A stretch of 49,378 nucleotides of DNA, from positions 1-49,378 of the forward strand of contig NZ_JAANMZ010000033.1 in the NCBI RefSeq assembly GCF_011250555.1. The letters run 5' to 3'. Under the pieces are notes generated by a model that worked only from the letters and a program-made list of their open reading frames with translations, ran no database searches and was not told the origin of the DNA. The translations under genes and the position numbers were made by a program. Positions 41,161-49,378 of the stretch are shown one piece after another (the stretch's first letter is position 1; each line of letters opens with the position of its first letter). Source of the stretch: Bacillus sp. MM2020_4 (lineage in GTDB: Bacteria > Bacillota > Bacilli > Bacillales > Cytobacillaceae).

Positions 41161-42450
41161 ATGAACAATTCGCATAAAAAGATCAGCGTGCAAAACGTCA
41201 CAAAGATCTTTGGAAAATCAAAAAAGGCCATTCAGCTCTTACAGGAAGGCGAATCGAAACAAAACATTTTAAAGAAAACCGGTGCAACCGTAGGTGTTAA
41301 TCAAGCGACCTTTGATGTGGAAGCTGGCGAGATTTTTGTCATAATGGGGCTGTCCGGCAGTGGAAAATCCACGTTAGTCAGGATGCTCAATCGGCTGATT
41401 GATCCCTCGGCTGGCCAGGTATTGATCGATGGCATCGATATTGTAAGGATGAATAAAGAACAGCTAAGAGAAGTACGACGCAAAAAAATGAGTATGGTGT
41501 TTCAAAAGTTTGCCCTTCTCCCCCACAGAACCATTTTAGAAAATACGGAGTACGGCTTAGAAGTGCAAGGAATAGCAAAGGAAACACGCGTCGGCAAAGC
41601 AATGGAAGCATTAAAACTAGTAGGACTAGAGGGGTATGAGCACCAATATCCGAAGCAACTAAGCGGTGGTATGCAACAACGGGTTGGATTAGCGAGAGCT
41701 TTAGCTAATGATGCCGACATCTTACTAATGGATGAGGCATTTAGTGCGCTAGATCCTCTTATCCGAAAAGACATGCAGGATGAACTCCTTGAACTTCAGT
41801 CTGCCATGAAAAAAACAATTGTGTTTATTACTCACGATTTAGATGAAGCCCTTCGAATCGGCGACCGAATCGCATTGATGAAGGATGGCTCCATTGTTCA
41901 AATCGGAACTCCTGAAGAGATCCTCATGAACCCATCAAACGACTATGTTGAGAGATTCGTAGAAGATGTTGACTTATCCAAAGTATTAACGGCAGGTCAT
42001 GTAATGAAACGGGCAGAAGCTATCTCTGTTGAAAAAGGCCCACGGGTTGCCCTGCAAATGATGAGGGATTTAGGGATTTCGAGTATATATGTCGTTGATC
42101 GTAAAAAAACCTTGCTCGGGGCAATAACAGCTTCCGAGGCAAAAGAGGCAATCGATCGAAACGAAAGTTTAATGACCATTTTACAGTCAGACGTTCCAAC
42201 TGTTCTACCAAGTACGCTGCTGACTGATTTATTTGAAAAAGTTTCAACTGCCTCCATTCCAGTAGCAGTAGTCGATGAAAAAAGACGATTACTTGGCATT
42301 CTCGTCAGAGGTGCAGTGATTGGGGCACTCGCCGGCAATCATCATGCCGATGAAAATTTGGAACAAGCAAAGGCAGAGGTAGCAGCCGACAACAACATAA
42401 ATAAGGAGGTGAAGATCACATGGAACAATGGTTCCCAAAAATTCCAATAG
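41161..42450 (+). CDS. opuAA: glycine betaine ABC transporter, ATP-binding subunit OpuAA
   Basis: A 429-residue ATPase: Walker A GLSGSGKST (about 61-69), VFQKFALLPHRT, signature LSGGMQQRVGLARAL, Walker B ILLMDEAFSALDPL, FITHDLDEAL, then two CBS domains (about 275-400, VEKGPRVALQMMRDLG and DVPTVLPSTLLTD) that sense ionic strength. It powers osmoprotectant uptake. ATG 41161 follows GAGGTG; the open frame to 40849 is upstream regulatory DNA. Overlaps opuAB by 31 bp. Confidence 0.95.
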   Translation: MNNSHKKISVQNVTKIFGKSKKAIQLLQEGESKQNILKKTGATVGVNQATFDVEAGEIFVIMGLSGSGKSTLVRMLNRLIDPSAGQVLIDGIDIVRMNKEQLREVRRKKMSMVFQKFALLPHRTILENTEYGLEVQGIAKETRVGKAMEALKLVGLEGYEHQYPKQLSGGMQQRVGLARALANDADILLMDEAFSALDPLIRKDMQDELLELQSAMKKTIVFITHDLDEALRIGDRIALMKDGSIVQIGTPEEILMNPSNDYVERFVEDVDLSKVLTAGHVMKRAEAISVEKGPRVALQMMRDLGISSIYVVDRKKTLLGAITASEAKEAIDRNESLMTILQSDVPTVLPSTLLTDLFEKVSTASIPVAVVDEKRRLLGILVRGAVIGALAGNHHADENLEQAKAEVAADNNINKEVKITWNNGSQKFQ

Positions 42451-43271
42451 CTGATTGGGTTGATGTTCTTGTTAACTGGCTAACAGTAAACCTTGAATTC
42501 GCCTTTGATGGAATTACTTCTGTCCTTCAATCCGTTGTCGATGGAATGGTTTCAGGGTTTGGCTACATTCCTTCCTATTTATTTATGATTCTCTTAACGT
42601 TGCTTGCCTGGAAAGTTTCGAATAAAGGAATTGCACTTTTTACATTCATTGGTTTATTCCTTATTGCCAATCTAGGCTATTGGGAACCAATGCTTGAGAC
42701 ATTAGCACTGGTGTTAACCGCTGTTTTCATCTCCATTGTATTAGGAATACCATTAGGAATTTGGGCCTCCCAGAAGCAAATGGTCAAACAAATCGTGACT
42801 CCGGTGCTGGACTTTATGCAAACCATGCCAGCCTTTGTCTACCTTATCCCAGCTATTTTCTTTTTTAATATAGGAGTGGTTCCAGGTGTTGTCGCTTCCG
42901 TTATTTTTGCGATGCCACCGACAATCCGACTAACCATTCTCGGTATTCAACAAGTACCAGCGGATATTATTGAAGCAACAGAAGCCTTTGGATCAACCAC
43001 AGCCCAGCGCTTACTCAAGGTGCAGCTGCCACTGGCAATGCCTACTATCATGGCTGGTATCAATCAAAGTATTATGCTTGCACTATCTATGGTGGTTATC
43101 GCATCAATGGTCGGTGCTCCCGGATTAGGTGCCGATGTATACCGCGCCGTTACCCAAATACAAATCGGTAAAGGGTTTGAGGCCGGGTTAGCGATTGTGG
43201 TAATCGCCATTATTCTAGATCGTGTAACTCAGAATATTGGAAAAAGCAAAAATCAAGGAGGAGCTGCTTAA
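42420..43271 (+). CDS. opuAB: glycine betaine ABC transporter permease OpuAB
   Basis: A 283-residue permease with about 6-7 helices and the EAA-like loop IEATEAFGSTTAQRLLKVQLPLAMP (about 185-209). N-terminal segment WFPKIPIADWVDVLVNWLT is family-typical. The ATG lies within the end of opuAA after AAGGAGGTG, and the stop shares TAATG with opuAC, so the three are translationally linked. Confidence 0.95.
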   Translation: MEQWFPKIPIADWVDVLVNWLTVNLEFAFDGITSVLQSVVDGMVSGFGYIPSYLFMILLTLLAWKVSNKGIALFTFIGLFLIANLGYWEPMLETLALVLTAVFISIVLGIPLGIWASQKQMVKQIVTPVLDFMQTMPAFVYLIPAIFFFNIGVVPGVVASVIFAMPPTIRLTILGIQQVPADIIEATEAFGSTTAQRLLKVQLPLAMPTIMAGINQSIMLALSMVVIASMVGAPGLGADVYRAVTQIQIGKGFEAGLAIVVIAIILDRVTQNIGKSKNQGGAA

Positions 43272-44173
43272 TGATGAAAAAATGGTTAGTTATGTTACTT
43301 ACAGGATTAATGATAATAGGACTTGCAGCCTGCGGGTCAGATAAAACCAGCAGCAATGAAGGCAAAGATGAAAAAGGTACGGCATCTGTTGGCGATAGCG
43401 TTGATTACAAAATCATCGGGATTGATCCCGGTGCCGGTCTCATGAAGGCCACTGCCAAAGTGGTCGATGCGTATGGTTTAGATGACTGGAAAGTGGTTGA
43501 AGGCTCAGGTGCCGCCATGACAGCTGCATTGAAAAAAGCCTATGCTAAGAAAGAACCCATCATTATCACTGGCTGGACACCACATTGGATGTTCGCTAAA
43601 TTTGATTTAAAATACTTAGATGATCCAAAAGGGGTTTATGGAAAAGAAGAAACAATTAATACAATCGCAAGAAATGGCTTAAAGGACGATCTTCCTGACG
43701 CCCATAAGGTACTTGATCAATTCAATTGGACTCCGGACGATATGGCAGTTGTGATGAGTGCCATCCAAGCGGGTGAAAAGCCAGAAGATGCTGCCGCTAA
43801 ATGGGTGGAGGAGAATGCAGACAAGGTGGCCGAATGGACAAAAGATGCGGACAAGGTCTCAGGTGACAAAATTACTCTCGGCTATGTTGCATGGGATAGT
43901 GAAATTGCCAGCACGAATGTGGTTGGAAAGGTATTAACAGATCTAGGCTATAAGGTGAAACTTCTTCAGGTAGAAGCTGGTCCAATGTGGACTGGGGTAG
44001 CTGATGGAAGCTTGGATGCCATCGTAGCCGCCTGGTTACCTTCCACCCATGAGGACTACTATAATAAGTACAAAGGTAAGTTTGAAGACCTCGGTGAAAA
44101 CCTTACAGGTACAAAGCTTGGCCTAGTTGTTCCAGCTTACATGGACATTGACTCCATTGAAGATTTAAAGTAA
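43271..44173 (+). CDS. opuAC: glycine betaine-binding lipoprotein OpuAC
   Basis: A 300-residue lipoprotein: signal peptide with lipobox GLAACG (Cys about 22), Ser/Lys-rich linker, and an OpuAC-type betaine-binding domain. The aromatic ligand box is represented by GWTPHWMFAKFDLKYLDDP and by AAWLPSTHEDYYNKYK. It captures glycine betaine (and possibly proline betaine) outside the membrane for OpuAA/AB. It is the last gene of the operon and is followed by a terminator. Confidence 0.95.
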   Translation: MMKKWLVMLLTGLMIIGLAACGSDKTSSNEGKDEKGTASVGDSVDYKIIGIDPGAGLMKATAKVVDAYGLDDWKVVEGSGAAMTAALKKAYAKKEPIIITGWTPHWMFAKFDLKYLDDPKGVYGKEETINTIARNGLKDDLPDAHKVLDQFNWTPDDMAVVMSAIQAGEKPEDAAAKWVEENADKVAEWTKDADKVSGDKITLGYVAWDSEIASTNVVGKVLTDLGYKVKLLQVEAGPMWTGVADGSLDAIVAAWLPSTHEDYYNKYKGKFEDLGENLTGTKLGLVVPAYMDIDSIEDLK

Positions 44174-44181
44174 TTGTTGAA

Positions 44182-44235
44182 AAAGCTGATTCAACTATCC
44201 TTCATTTCGGATAGTTTGGGTCAGCTTTCTTTTTC
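44182..44235 (+). terminator. terminator of the opuA operon
   Basis: AAAGCTGA-TT-CAACTATCC pairs with GGATAGTTTG-GG-TCAGCTTT, followed by CTTTTTCC. Confidence 0.85.
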
Positions 44236-44296
44236 CTTCATTACTTTATGTACTATAATCAATGTAACCAACCTTAGTAAAAAGGTGATCAATCAA

Positions 44297-45259
44297 ATGA
44301 CAAATATTAGAGAGTTAGCCAAGATGGCCGGCGTTTCTGTTTCAACGGTGTCACGGGTGATGAATAACCATCCATATGTAAGTGAAGAAAAAAGGAATGC
44401 AGTTTTAGCAGCTATTCGGGAGAGTAATTATCAGCCAAATATTAATGCCATCCATTTGAGTATGGGAAAAACATTTCTTGTCGGAGTGGTCGTACCCTAT
44501 ATCGATCATCCCTATTTCGCTCTGTTACTGAAAGGAATGGCGATTGAGGCATTGGAAAATAACTATAAACTGGTTTTATTTCAGAGCAATTACGAAGAGG
44601 CAAAAGAGTTTGATGCATTAAAAATGCTGAAACAAAAGCAAATCGATGCGTTAATTATTTGTTCGAGAATCTGCAGCTGGTCCACGGTTGAAGAATTTAT
44701 GCCCTATGGCCCGATTGTTTTATGTGAAGATACCAGGGGGAAAAACGTATCCTCCACCTATGTTGACCACTACAAGACCTTTATTTTTGCATTAGAATAC
44801 TTATATCAAAAGGGACATCGAAAAATCGGCTATAGTATTGGTCGTAAAACAGGATCAAATAGTAAATTCAGAGGAATGGCCTTTAAGGATTTTATTAAAG
44901 ATTATCAGCTGCCATATGAACCTGCTTATATTTTTGATGAATGCCTTTACTTTGAAGACGGGGAACGGGTCATTTCACAGATCAAACAAATGGACGATCC
45001 CCCTACCGCTCTGCTCATCACTAGTGATGAGGTTGCAGCCGGTATAGTCACCTGTGCGCAGCAACAAGACATTTCAGTACCAGGTGACCTTGCCCTCATC
45101 GGTTTTAATAACCAGCCCATTGCCAAAATGATGAACATCACGACGATTGAAATTCCGCTGGTAGAGATGGGACGGAAACTTTTTTTGCAAGGAATGGTTG
45201 ATTGTGAGGCCACCTATCAAGAAATTCCGGTTACCTTAATTGAGCGGCGGACGGTTTAA
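44297..45259 (+). CDS. LacI-family transcriptional regulator
   Basis: A 320-residue LacI/GalR regulator: HTH (NIRELAKMAGVSVSTVSRVM, about 3-22), hinge, and a periplasmic-binding-like core (about 60-320) with GVVVPYIDHPYFALLLKGM and GDLALIGFNNQPIAKMM. TATAAT lies at 44254-44259; ATG 44297 follows AAAGGTGATC. A perfect palindrome in the promoter of the downstream HAD gene is its most likely operator. The effector is unknown. Confidence 0.9.
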   Translation: MTNIRELAKMAGVSVSTVSRVMNNHPYVSEEKRNAVLAAIRESNYQPNINAIHLSMGKTFLVGVVVPYIDHPYFALLLKGMAIEALENNYKLVLFQSNYEEAKEFDALKMLKQKQIDALIICSRICSWSTVEEFMPYGPIVLCEDTRGKNVSSTYVDHYKTFIFALEYLYQKGHRKIGYSIGRKTGSNSKFRGMAFKDFIKDYQLPYEPAYIFDECLYFEDGERVISQIKQMDDPPTALLITSDEVAAGIVTCAQQQDISVPGDLALIGFNNQPIAKMMNITTIEIPLVEMGRKLFLQGMVDCEATYQEIPVTLIERRTV

Positions 45260-45346
45260 AATAGGGCTTTCGACAGTATGGGGGCCTTATCCGATAGTAA
45301 TGGAGCCTTTCCATTCCCTCGCCCGAAAAAACTTCCCTCATAACCC

Positions 45347-45375
45347 TTGACCTGAAACGCGTTTCATAAAATATG
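45347..45375 (+). promoter_or_regulatory. HAD-gene promoter with LacI-type operator in its spacer
   Basis: TTGACC (45347-45352) is followed by exactly 17 bp and an AATATG -10. The spacer opens with the perfect 14-bp palindrome TGAAACGCGTTTCA (45353-45366). Its centre is GC rather than the CG of cre, so a dedicated LacI protein (the one encoded just upstream) fits better than CcpA. Confidence 0.65.
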
Positions 45376-45391
45376 CTTGTTAGGTAAGAAC

Positions 45392-45453
45392 AATACAACA
45401 CGTAATCGGCGTGATCTGGGTCCGTTTCCTGAGCGTAACGATGGTGTTGTATT
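45392..45453 (+). other. structured leader of the HAD gene
   Basis: AATACAACAC (45392-45401) pairs perfectly with GTGTTGTATT (45444-45453) around a 42-nt insert containing further short complementarity (CGT/ACG). The Shine-Dalgarno GGAGGTG follows within 10 nt. It is not a classical terminator and matches no riboswitch core that I recognise. Confidence 0.45.
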
Positions 45454-45472
45454 TTACCGGAGGTGTATTGAC

Positions 45473-46267
45473 ATGAAAAAACCAATTGTGTTTTTTGATA
45501 TTGATGGAACATTATTAAATGAAGAGAAGAAAATTCCTGCTTCTACGAAAAAGGCCGTTCGCTTGCTCCAGGAACAAGGGATTCATACCGTTATTGCTAC
45601 AGGCCGCGCACCCAAAATGTTCTACTGGATTCAAAAGGAATTAAATATTGATTCTTATGTAGCGATGAATGGGCAGTACGTGGTATTTGATGGGCAAGAA
45701 ATTTACGCCAATCCGATTGACCGAGATCGATTGGAAACCCTTTCGATGATGACTGCCAGCAATGGTCACGGGATGGCCTACTGTAGTCACCTTGATTATA
45801 AGGTGAGTAAAAGCAACCATCCGTTTATCGAGGGTGGGTTTGATTCCTTGATGCTCCCATATCCTGAGGTGGACGAAGAGTATTTTAAACAGTTGCCTAT
45901 TTTTCAAGGGCATCTTTACTGCGGGCCGCAAAATGCGCAGATGTATTTTGACCATTTCCCTGATTTCAGTTTTATTAAATGGGATGCCAATGCCTATGAT
46001 ATCCTTCCTAAAGGCGCTTCCAAGGCAGTCGGAATTCAAAAAATGTTAGAGATTTTGGATATAAAAAAAGAAAACAGCTTTGCTTTTGGCGATGGGTTAA
46101 ATGACTTGGAAATGCTTACCATGGTAGGGACAGGTGTCGCAATGGGCAATGCGGTTCCAGAGGCAAAAGCGGCGGCGGATGTCATCACCACCTCCTCTTC
46201 ACATGATGGGATTCTAAACGGGCTTATCAAGGTGGGACTTTTGGAGAAGGACGTAACATTAGTTTAA
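45473..46267 (+). CDS. Cof-type HAD-family phosphatase
   Basis: A 264-residue HAD hydrolase: motif I FFDIDGTLL with nucleophile Asp9, motif II VIATGRAP, a type IIB cap (about 85-185), motif III Lys in LPKGASKAVGI and motif IV FGDGLNDLEML. Cof-type members dephosphorylate sugar phosphates, nucleotides or PLP; relatives include B. subtilis YkrA. ATG 45473 follows GGAGGTG. Likely controlled by the LacI-type protein encoded upstream. Confidence 0.9.
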   Translation: MKKPIVFFDIDGTLLNEEKKIPASTKKAVRLLQEQGIHTVIATGRAPKMFYWIQKELNIDSYVAMNGQYVVFDGQEIYANPIDRDRLETLSMMTASNGHGMAYCSHLDYKVSKSNHPFIEGGFDSLMLPYPEVDEEYFKQLPIFQGHLYCGPQNAQMYFDHFPDFSFIKWDANAYDILPKGASKAVGIQKMLEILDIKKENSFAFGDGLNDLEMLTMVGTGVAMGNAVPEAKAAADVITTSSSHDGILNGLIKVGLLEKDVTLV

Positions 46268-46272
46268 TATCG

Positions 46273-46309
46273 AAAGGCGCGAACAGATTTCAAAACTGTT
46301 CGCGCCTTT
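46273..46309 (+). terminator. terminator of the HAD gene
   Basis: AAAGGCGCGAACAG and CTGTTCGCGCCTTT form a perfect 14-bp stem, followed by ATTT. It is related to the GCGAACAGTG family. Confidence 0.8.
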
Positions 46310-46384
46310 ATTTCCAAAAAGTTATCCCACTATTTCAAAAATTGTTATAATAGGAAAGCAAAGGGAGAAATGGGGGGGATTTTT

Positions 46385-47845
46385 TTGAAAAAACGAAAAC
46401 TGATGTTACTTATTCTAAGTGGTTTACTTCTTCTCTTTATTATTGTAACCGGTTTCAACACAATGACGGTAAAATCGAAACAACCCGCACCGGATCCAAC
46501 AAATGTGGCCATTGATGAAGCGAAGGCTGTGGAGCATCTATCAAAAGCCGTCACCTTCAAAACCGTATCCTATCAAGACCGAAGTAAGTTTGACTTTAAC
46601 CAATTTGATGAATTTATTGCCTTTTTACGGGAAAGCTATCCCTCGGTTCATCATCAACTAGAGTTTGAAAGGGTAAATAAATATGCACTTGTCTATAAAT
46701 GGAAAGGTTCCGATTCTAGTAAAAACCCAGTCGGTCTGACAAGCCACTACGACGTTGTCCCTGTTTTAAAAGGCACAGAAACGAAGTGGGAGCAGGATCC
46801 TTTCAGTGGAACCGTTGTAGACGGCAAGATATGGGGCCGGGGGACCTTGGATGATAAAATTGGCGTTATCGGCATCTTACAAGCAGTCGATTATTTACTT
46901 GCGGAAGGCTTCCAACCGGAACGAGATCTGTACTTCATGTTCGGATTTGATGAAGAAATAGGTGGTGACGAGGGAGCGAACAAAATCGTTACTACTCTTG
47001 AGGATAGAGGAATCACCTTTGACTACGTGTTAGACGAAGGTGGAGCGATTATCGAAGACATGGTTCCTGGCGTTGATCAGCCAGTGGGTGTTGTCGGTAT
47101 TTCCGAAAAGGGGTCGGCAACTGCGGAATTAACGATTGAAGGTAGCGGCGGTCACTCCTCCCAACCGAAGGATCACACCAATATTGGTCGAATTTCCAGT
47201 GCGATCGCGAAATTAGAAGATACCCAGTTTACTGGCGACCTGAGAGGGCCTGGTGAAGATCTATTTGAATTTGTTGCACCGGAAATGAGTTTTCCGATGA
47301 AGTATGTTTTTGCCAATAAAGCCATTTTTGAGCCTGCCATTGAAAAAATTTTATTAGGAAAGCCAGCAACTGCAGCATTGATTCGTACCACCATCGCCCC
47401 AACTATTTTTCAAGCTGGCGAGCAATATAATGCTTTACCTGAAAAGGCAACGGCCATTATTAACCTTCGCCTTATGCCCGGGGATTCCTTAGCAGATGTA
47501 AAAAGATTCATTGAGGATACGATTGATGATAAGGATATTAAAGTAACGGTCAAAGGCAGTGAAGCTTCAAAGGTCTCCTCCACAAATGGCTGGCAATTTA
47601 CGTCCATACAGCAGGCAGCTAGAAATGTATATGGTAATGCAATTGTTGCTCCTTACCTCATGTTTGCCGGTTCTGACGCAAAGCATTATGATAGTATTTC
47701 GAAAAACACCTATCGATTCTTACCTGTTCAAATTACTCCTGAAGATTTAAACAGAATGCATGGGACAAATGAACATATCAGTATTGAAAACTATATCAAT
47801 GCGATTATGTTTTATGTGGAAGTAATGAAGGAGTCGAGTAAATAA
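46385..47845 (+). CDS. M20-family metallopeptidase, membrane-anchored
   Basis: About 486 residues: an N-terminal membrane anchor (about 5-24) then an M20 catalytic domain with SHYDVVPV (metal His/Asp), GRGTLDDKIG, FDEEIGG (catalytic Glu), VLDEGGA, a lid domain starting at about residue 230 with GSGGHSSQPKDHTNIGR, and the C-terminal HGTNEHIS. It is closest in layout to Gly-X carboxypeptidase/PM20D1-like peptidases, hydrolysing peptides or N-acyl amino acids. Start: TTG 46385 lies 6 bp after a G7 run; ATG 46370 with AGGGAG is the alternative. Confidence 0.85.
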   Translation: MKKRKLMLLILSGLLLLFIIVTGFNTMTVKSKQPAPDPTNVAIDEAKAVEHLSKAVTFKTVSYQDRSKFDFNQFDEFIAFLRESYPSVHHQLEFERVNKYALVYKWKGSDSSKNPVGLTSHYDVVPVLKGTETKWEQDPFSGTVVDGKIWGRGTLDDKIGVIGILQAVDYLLAEGFQPERDLYFMFGFDEEIGGDEGANKIVTTLEDRGITFDYVLDEGGAIIEDMVPGVDQPVGVVGISEKGSATAELTIEGSGGHSSQPKDHTNIGRISSAIAKLEDTQFTGDLRGPGEDLFEFVAPEMSFPMKYVFANKAIFEPAIEKILLGKPATAALIRTTIAPTIFQAGEQYNALPEKATAIINLRLMPGDSLADVKRFIEDTIDDKDIKVTVKGSEASKVSSTNGWQFTSIQQAARNVYGNAIVAPYLMFAGSDAKHYDSISKNTYRFLPVQITPEDLNRMHGTNEHISIENYINAIMFYVEVMKESSK

Positions 47846-47870
47846 GCAAAAGGATACCGTTATACAGCGA

Positions 47871-47919
47871 AGAGGTGTCTAACCACCGATAACTCATCGT
47901 ATCGGGGTCAGACACCTCT
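47871..47919. terminator. bidirectional terminator between M20 gene and tRNA operon
   Basis: AGAGGTGTCT (47871-47880) pairs with AGACACCTCT (47910-47919); within it CCGATA pairs with TATCGG. It ends both the peptidase gene and the tRNA/rRNA operon coming from the right. Confidence 0.85.
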
Positions 47920-47927
47920 ATTTATAA

Positions 47928-48001
<74 letters not shown>

Positions 48002-48007
48002 ATATAA

Positions 48008-48081
48008 TGGAGCGGGTGATGAGAATCGAACTCACAACATCAGCTTGGAAGGCTGAGGTTTTACCACTAAACTACACCCGC
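48008..48081 (-). tRNA. tRNA-Gly (TCC)
   Basis: Complete cloverleaf; acceptor GCGGGTG, anticodon loop CTTCCAA, CCA encoded. Confidence 0.97.
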
Positions 48082-48101
48082 ATAATAAAAGGATATGAAA
48101 T

Positions 48102-48176
48102 TGGCTGGGCTAGCTGGATTTGAACCAACGCATGTCGCAGTCAAAGTGCGATGCCTTACCGCTTGGCTATAGCCCA
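48102..48176 (-). tRNA. tRNA-Gln (TTG)
   Basis: Complete cloverleaf; acceptor TGGGCTA, anticodon loop CTTTGAC, CCA encoded. Confidence 0.97.
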
Positions 48177-48192
48177 ACAATAATTTGAAATA

Positions 48193-48269
48193 TGGGGCGG
48201 CTGATGGGAATCGAACCCACGAATGCCTGAACCACAATCAGGTGCGTTAACCACTTCGCCACAACCGCC
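48193..48269 (-). tRNA. tRNA-His (GTG)
   Basis: Complete cloverleaf with the extra 5' G of tRNA-His; anticodon loop TTGTGGT, CCA encoded. Confidence 0.97.
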
Positions 48270-48310
48270 GTAATCTATATCTTAATAGTAGTTGCCTACT
48301 AGGAAAAAAA

Positions 48311-48387
48311 TGGCGGTCCGGACGGGACTCGAACCCGCGACCTCCTGCGTGACAGGCAGGCATTCTAACCAACTGAACTACCGGACC
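48311..48387 (-). tRNA. tRNA-Asp (GTC)
   Basis: Complete cloverleaf; acceptor GGTCCGG, anticodon loop CTGTCAC, CCA encoded. Confidence 0.97.
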
Positions 48388-48390
48388 ATA

Positions 48391-48464
<74 letters not shown>

Positions 48465-48484
48465 ATAATAATAATAATAAAATA

Positions 48485-48577
48485 TGGAGGAGGAAGAGGG
48501 ATTCGAACCCCCGCGCGGTTTGACCCGCCTGTCGGTTTTCAAGACCGATCCCTTCAGCCAAACTTGGGTATTCCTCC
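48485..48577 (-). tRNA. tRNA-Ser (TGA)
   Basis: Class II tRNA with long variable arm; acceptor GGAGGAA/TTCCTCC, anticodon loop CTTGAAA, CCA encoded. The discriminator base reads U where serine tRNAs normally have G. Confidence 0.95.
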
Positions 48578-48598
48578 ATTTTTTTTAAAAAACTTCAT

Positions 48599-48675
48599 TG
48601 GTAGCGGCGAAGGGAGTCGAACCCCCGACCTTTCGGGTATGAACCGAACGCTCTAGCCAGCTGAGCTACACCGCC
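48599..48675 (-). tRNA. elongator tRNA-Met (CAT)
   Basis: Acceptor GGCGGTG paired through to G1-U72, anticodon loop TTCATAC, CCA encoded; it resembles the Bacillus elongator Met tRNA, not the Ile-CAT type. Confidence 0.93.
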
Positions 48676-48706
48676 AAAATACATATAATCTTGAATAACC
48701 TACGAC

Positions 48707-48783
48707 TGGTCGGGAAGACAGGATTCGAACCTGCGACCCCTTGGTCCCAAACCAAGTGCTCTACCAAGCTGAGCTACTTCCCG
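48707..48783 (-). tRNA. tRNA-Pro (TGG)
   Basis: Complete cloverleaf; acceptor CGGGAAG, anticodon loop TTTGGGA, CCA encoded. Confidence 0.97.
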
Positions 48784-48790
48784 AAAATAA

Positions 48791-48867
<77 letters not shown>

Positions 48868-48890
48868 ATAGTCTTACATTAATGAAAATA

Positions 48891-48965
48891 TGGTGACCCC
48901 TACGGGATTCGAACCCGTGTTACCGCCGTGAAAGGGCGGTGTCTTAACCGCTTGACCAAGGGGCC
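48891..48965 (-). tRNA. tRNA-Glu (TTC)
   Basis: Complete cloverleaf; acceptor GGCCCCT, anticodon loop CTTTCAC, CCA encoded. First tRNA after the 5S gene. Confidence 0.97.
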
Positions 48966-49005
48966 AAAGTAAATTTCGGCAAAATAATAGCCCCAAAGGG
49001 GCTTA

Positions 49006-49123
<118 letters not shown>

Positions 49124-49203
49124 TATATTATCTGAGGAATCATTCCCTCAAAACTAGATAATGAAGAAGAAGTTTTTGTAAAAACGAGTTTTCTTATTAT
49201 TTA

Positions 49204-49378
49204 GGATAAGTCCTCGAACGATTAGTATCAGTCAGCTCCACATGTCGCCATGCTTCCACCTCTGACCTATCAACCTGATCATCTTTCAGGGTTCTTACTA
49301 GCTTGCGCTATGGGAAATCTCATCTTGAGGGGGGCTTCATGCTTAGATGCTTTCAGCACTTATCCCGTCCGCACATAG
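49204..49378 (-). rRNA. rrl: 23S ribosomal RNA, 3' end (partial)
   Basis: The minus strand reads the conserved 23S terminus GATACTAATCGTTCGAGGAC followed by TTATCC. The gene runs off the right edge; only about 175 nt of the 3' end are in the window. The 80-bp gap to 5S is a spacer. Confidence 0.95.

Noticed and set aside
45402..45443. TPP-riboswitch-like words (CTGATCTGG-like, CTGAG) in the HAD leader
   Set aside because: The order and the conserved core of the thi box do not match; kept only as an unclassified structured leader.
45231..45512. 93-codon minus-strand frame across the HAD promoter
   Set aside because: It covers the operator and leader structure and has no family resemblance.

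Overview
The window reads as chromosome from a low-GC Gram-positive spore-former of the Bacillaceae, probably Neobacillus, Bacillus or a close relative. Shine-Dalgarno sequences are strong (GGAGG-type). GTG and TTG starts are common. There is a T-box leader, a transcriptional purine riboswitch, CcpA-, ROK- and LacI-type operators, and orthologues of Bacillus genes (opuA, dbpA/yxiN, nhaK, azoR, add, ilvE). No prophage, IS element or CRISPR array is visible. The right end is the start of an rRNA/tRNA operon read on the minus strand (23S 3' end, 5S, then 11 tRNAs).

Layout. 0-4.6 kb: small proteins (SE1832-like, an RNAP-alpha-CTD-like zinc protein, a degenerate GIY-YIG protein), a membrane diguanylate cyclase, then a YeeE/YedE transporter followed by a TusA-like gene whose active-site cysteine codon is an in-frame TGA. 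4.8-17.7 kb: L,D-transpeptidase, azoreductase with divergent WYL regulator, a TerB-like pair, CDF manganese exporter, MarR, SDR, GNAT, a T-box-controlled NSS transporter, a purine permease, and adenosine deaminase behind an adenine riboswitch. 17.9-25.4 kb: two CPA1 antiporters around a frameshifted SRPBCC gene, ilvE, YggT, quinone oxidoreductase, and a four-copy hairpin repeat array.

25.4-34.9 kb is the most system-like block. A minus-strand operon encodes a ROK repressor, a three-component ABC importer (binding lipoprotein, ATPase, fused double permease) and an argininosuccinate-lyase-family enzyme. Opposite it lies a secreted multidomain PIG-L deacetylase. Both promoters carry the same TTAGTTAA/TTAACTAA inverted repeat, and a cre-like site lies between them, so the block looks like one substrate-inducible, catabolite-repressed uptake and degradation regulon of unknown substrate.

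35-47.8 kb: a guanylate-kinase-like protein with an altered P-loop, a MarR-MFS pair, VOC protein, DEAD-box helicase DbpA, a GbsR/OpcR-type regulator divergent from opuAA-AB-AC (glycine betaine uptake), a LacI regulator with a HAD phosphatase whose promoter spacer is a perfect palindrome, and an M20 peptidase. 47.9-49.4 kb: tRNA cluster, 5S and 23S.

The strongest candidates for something new are the probable selenocysteine-containing TusA-like protein with a SECIS-like hairpin (3968-4213), and the ROK/PIG-L/ABC/lyase regulon. Two families of dispersed palindromes (cores GTGCCTGACAC and GCGAACAGTG) serve repeatedly as intergenic terminators.
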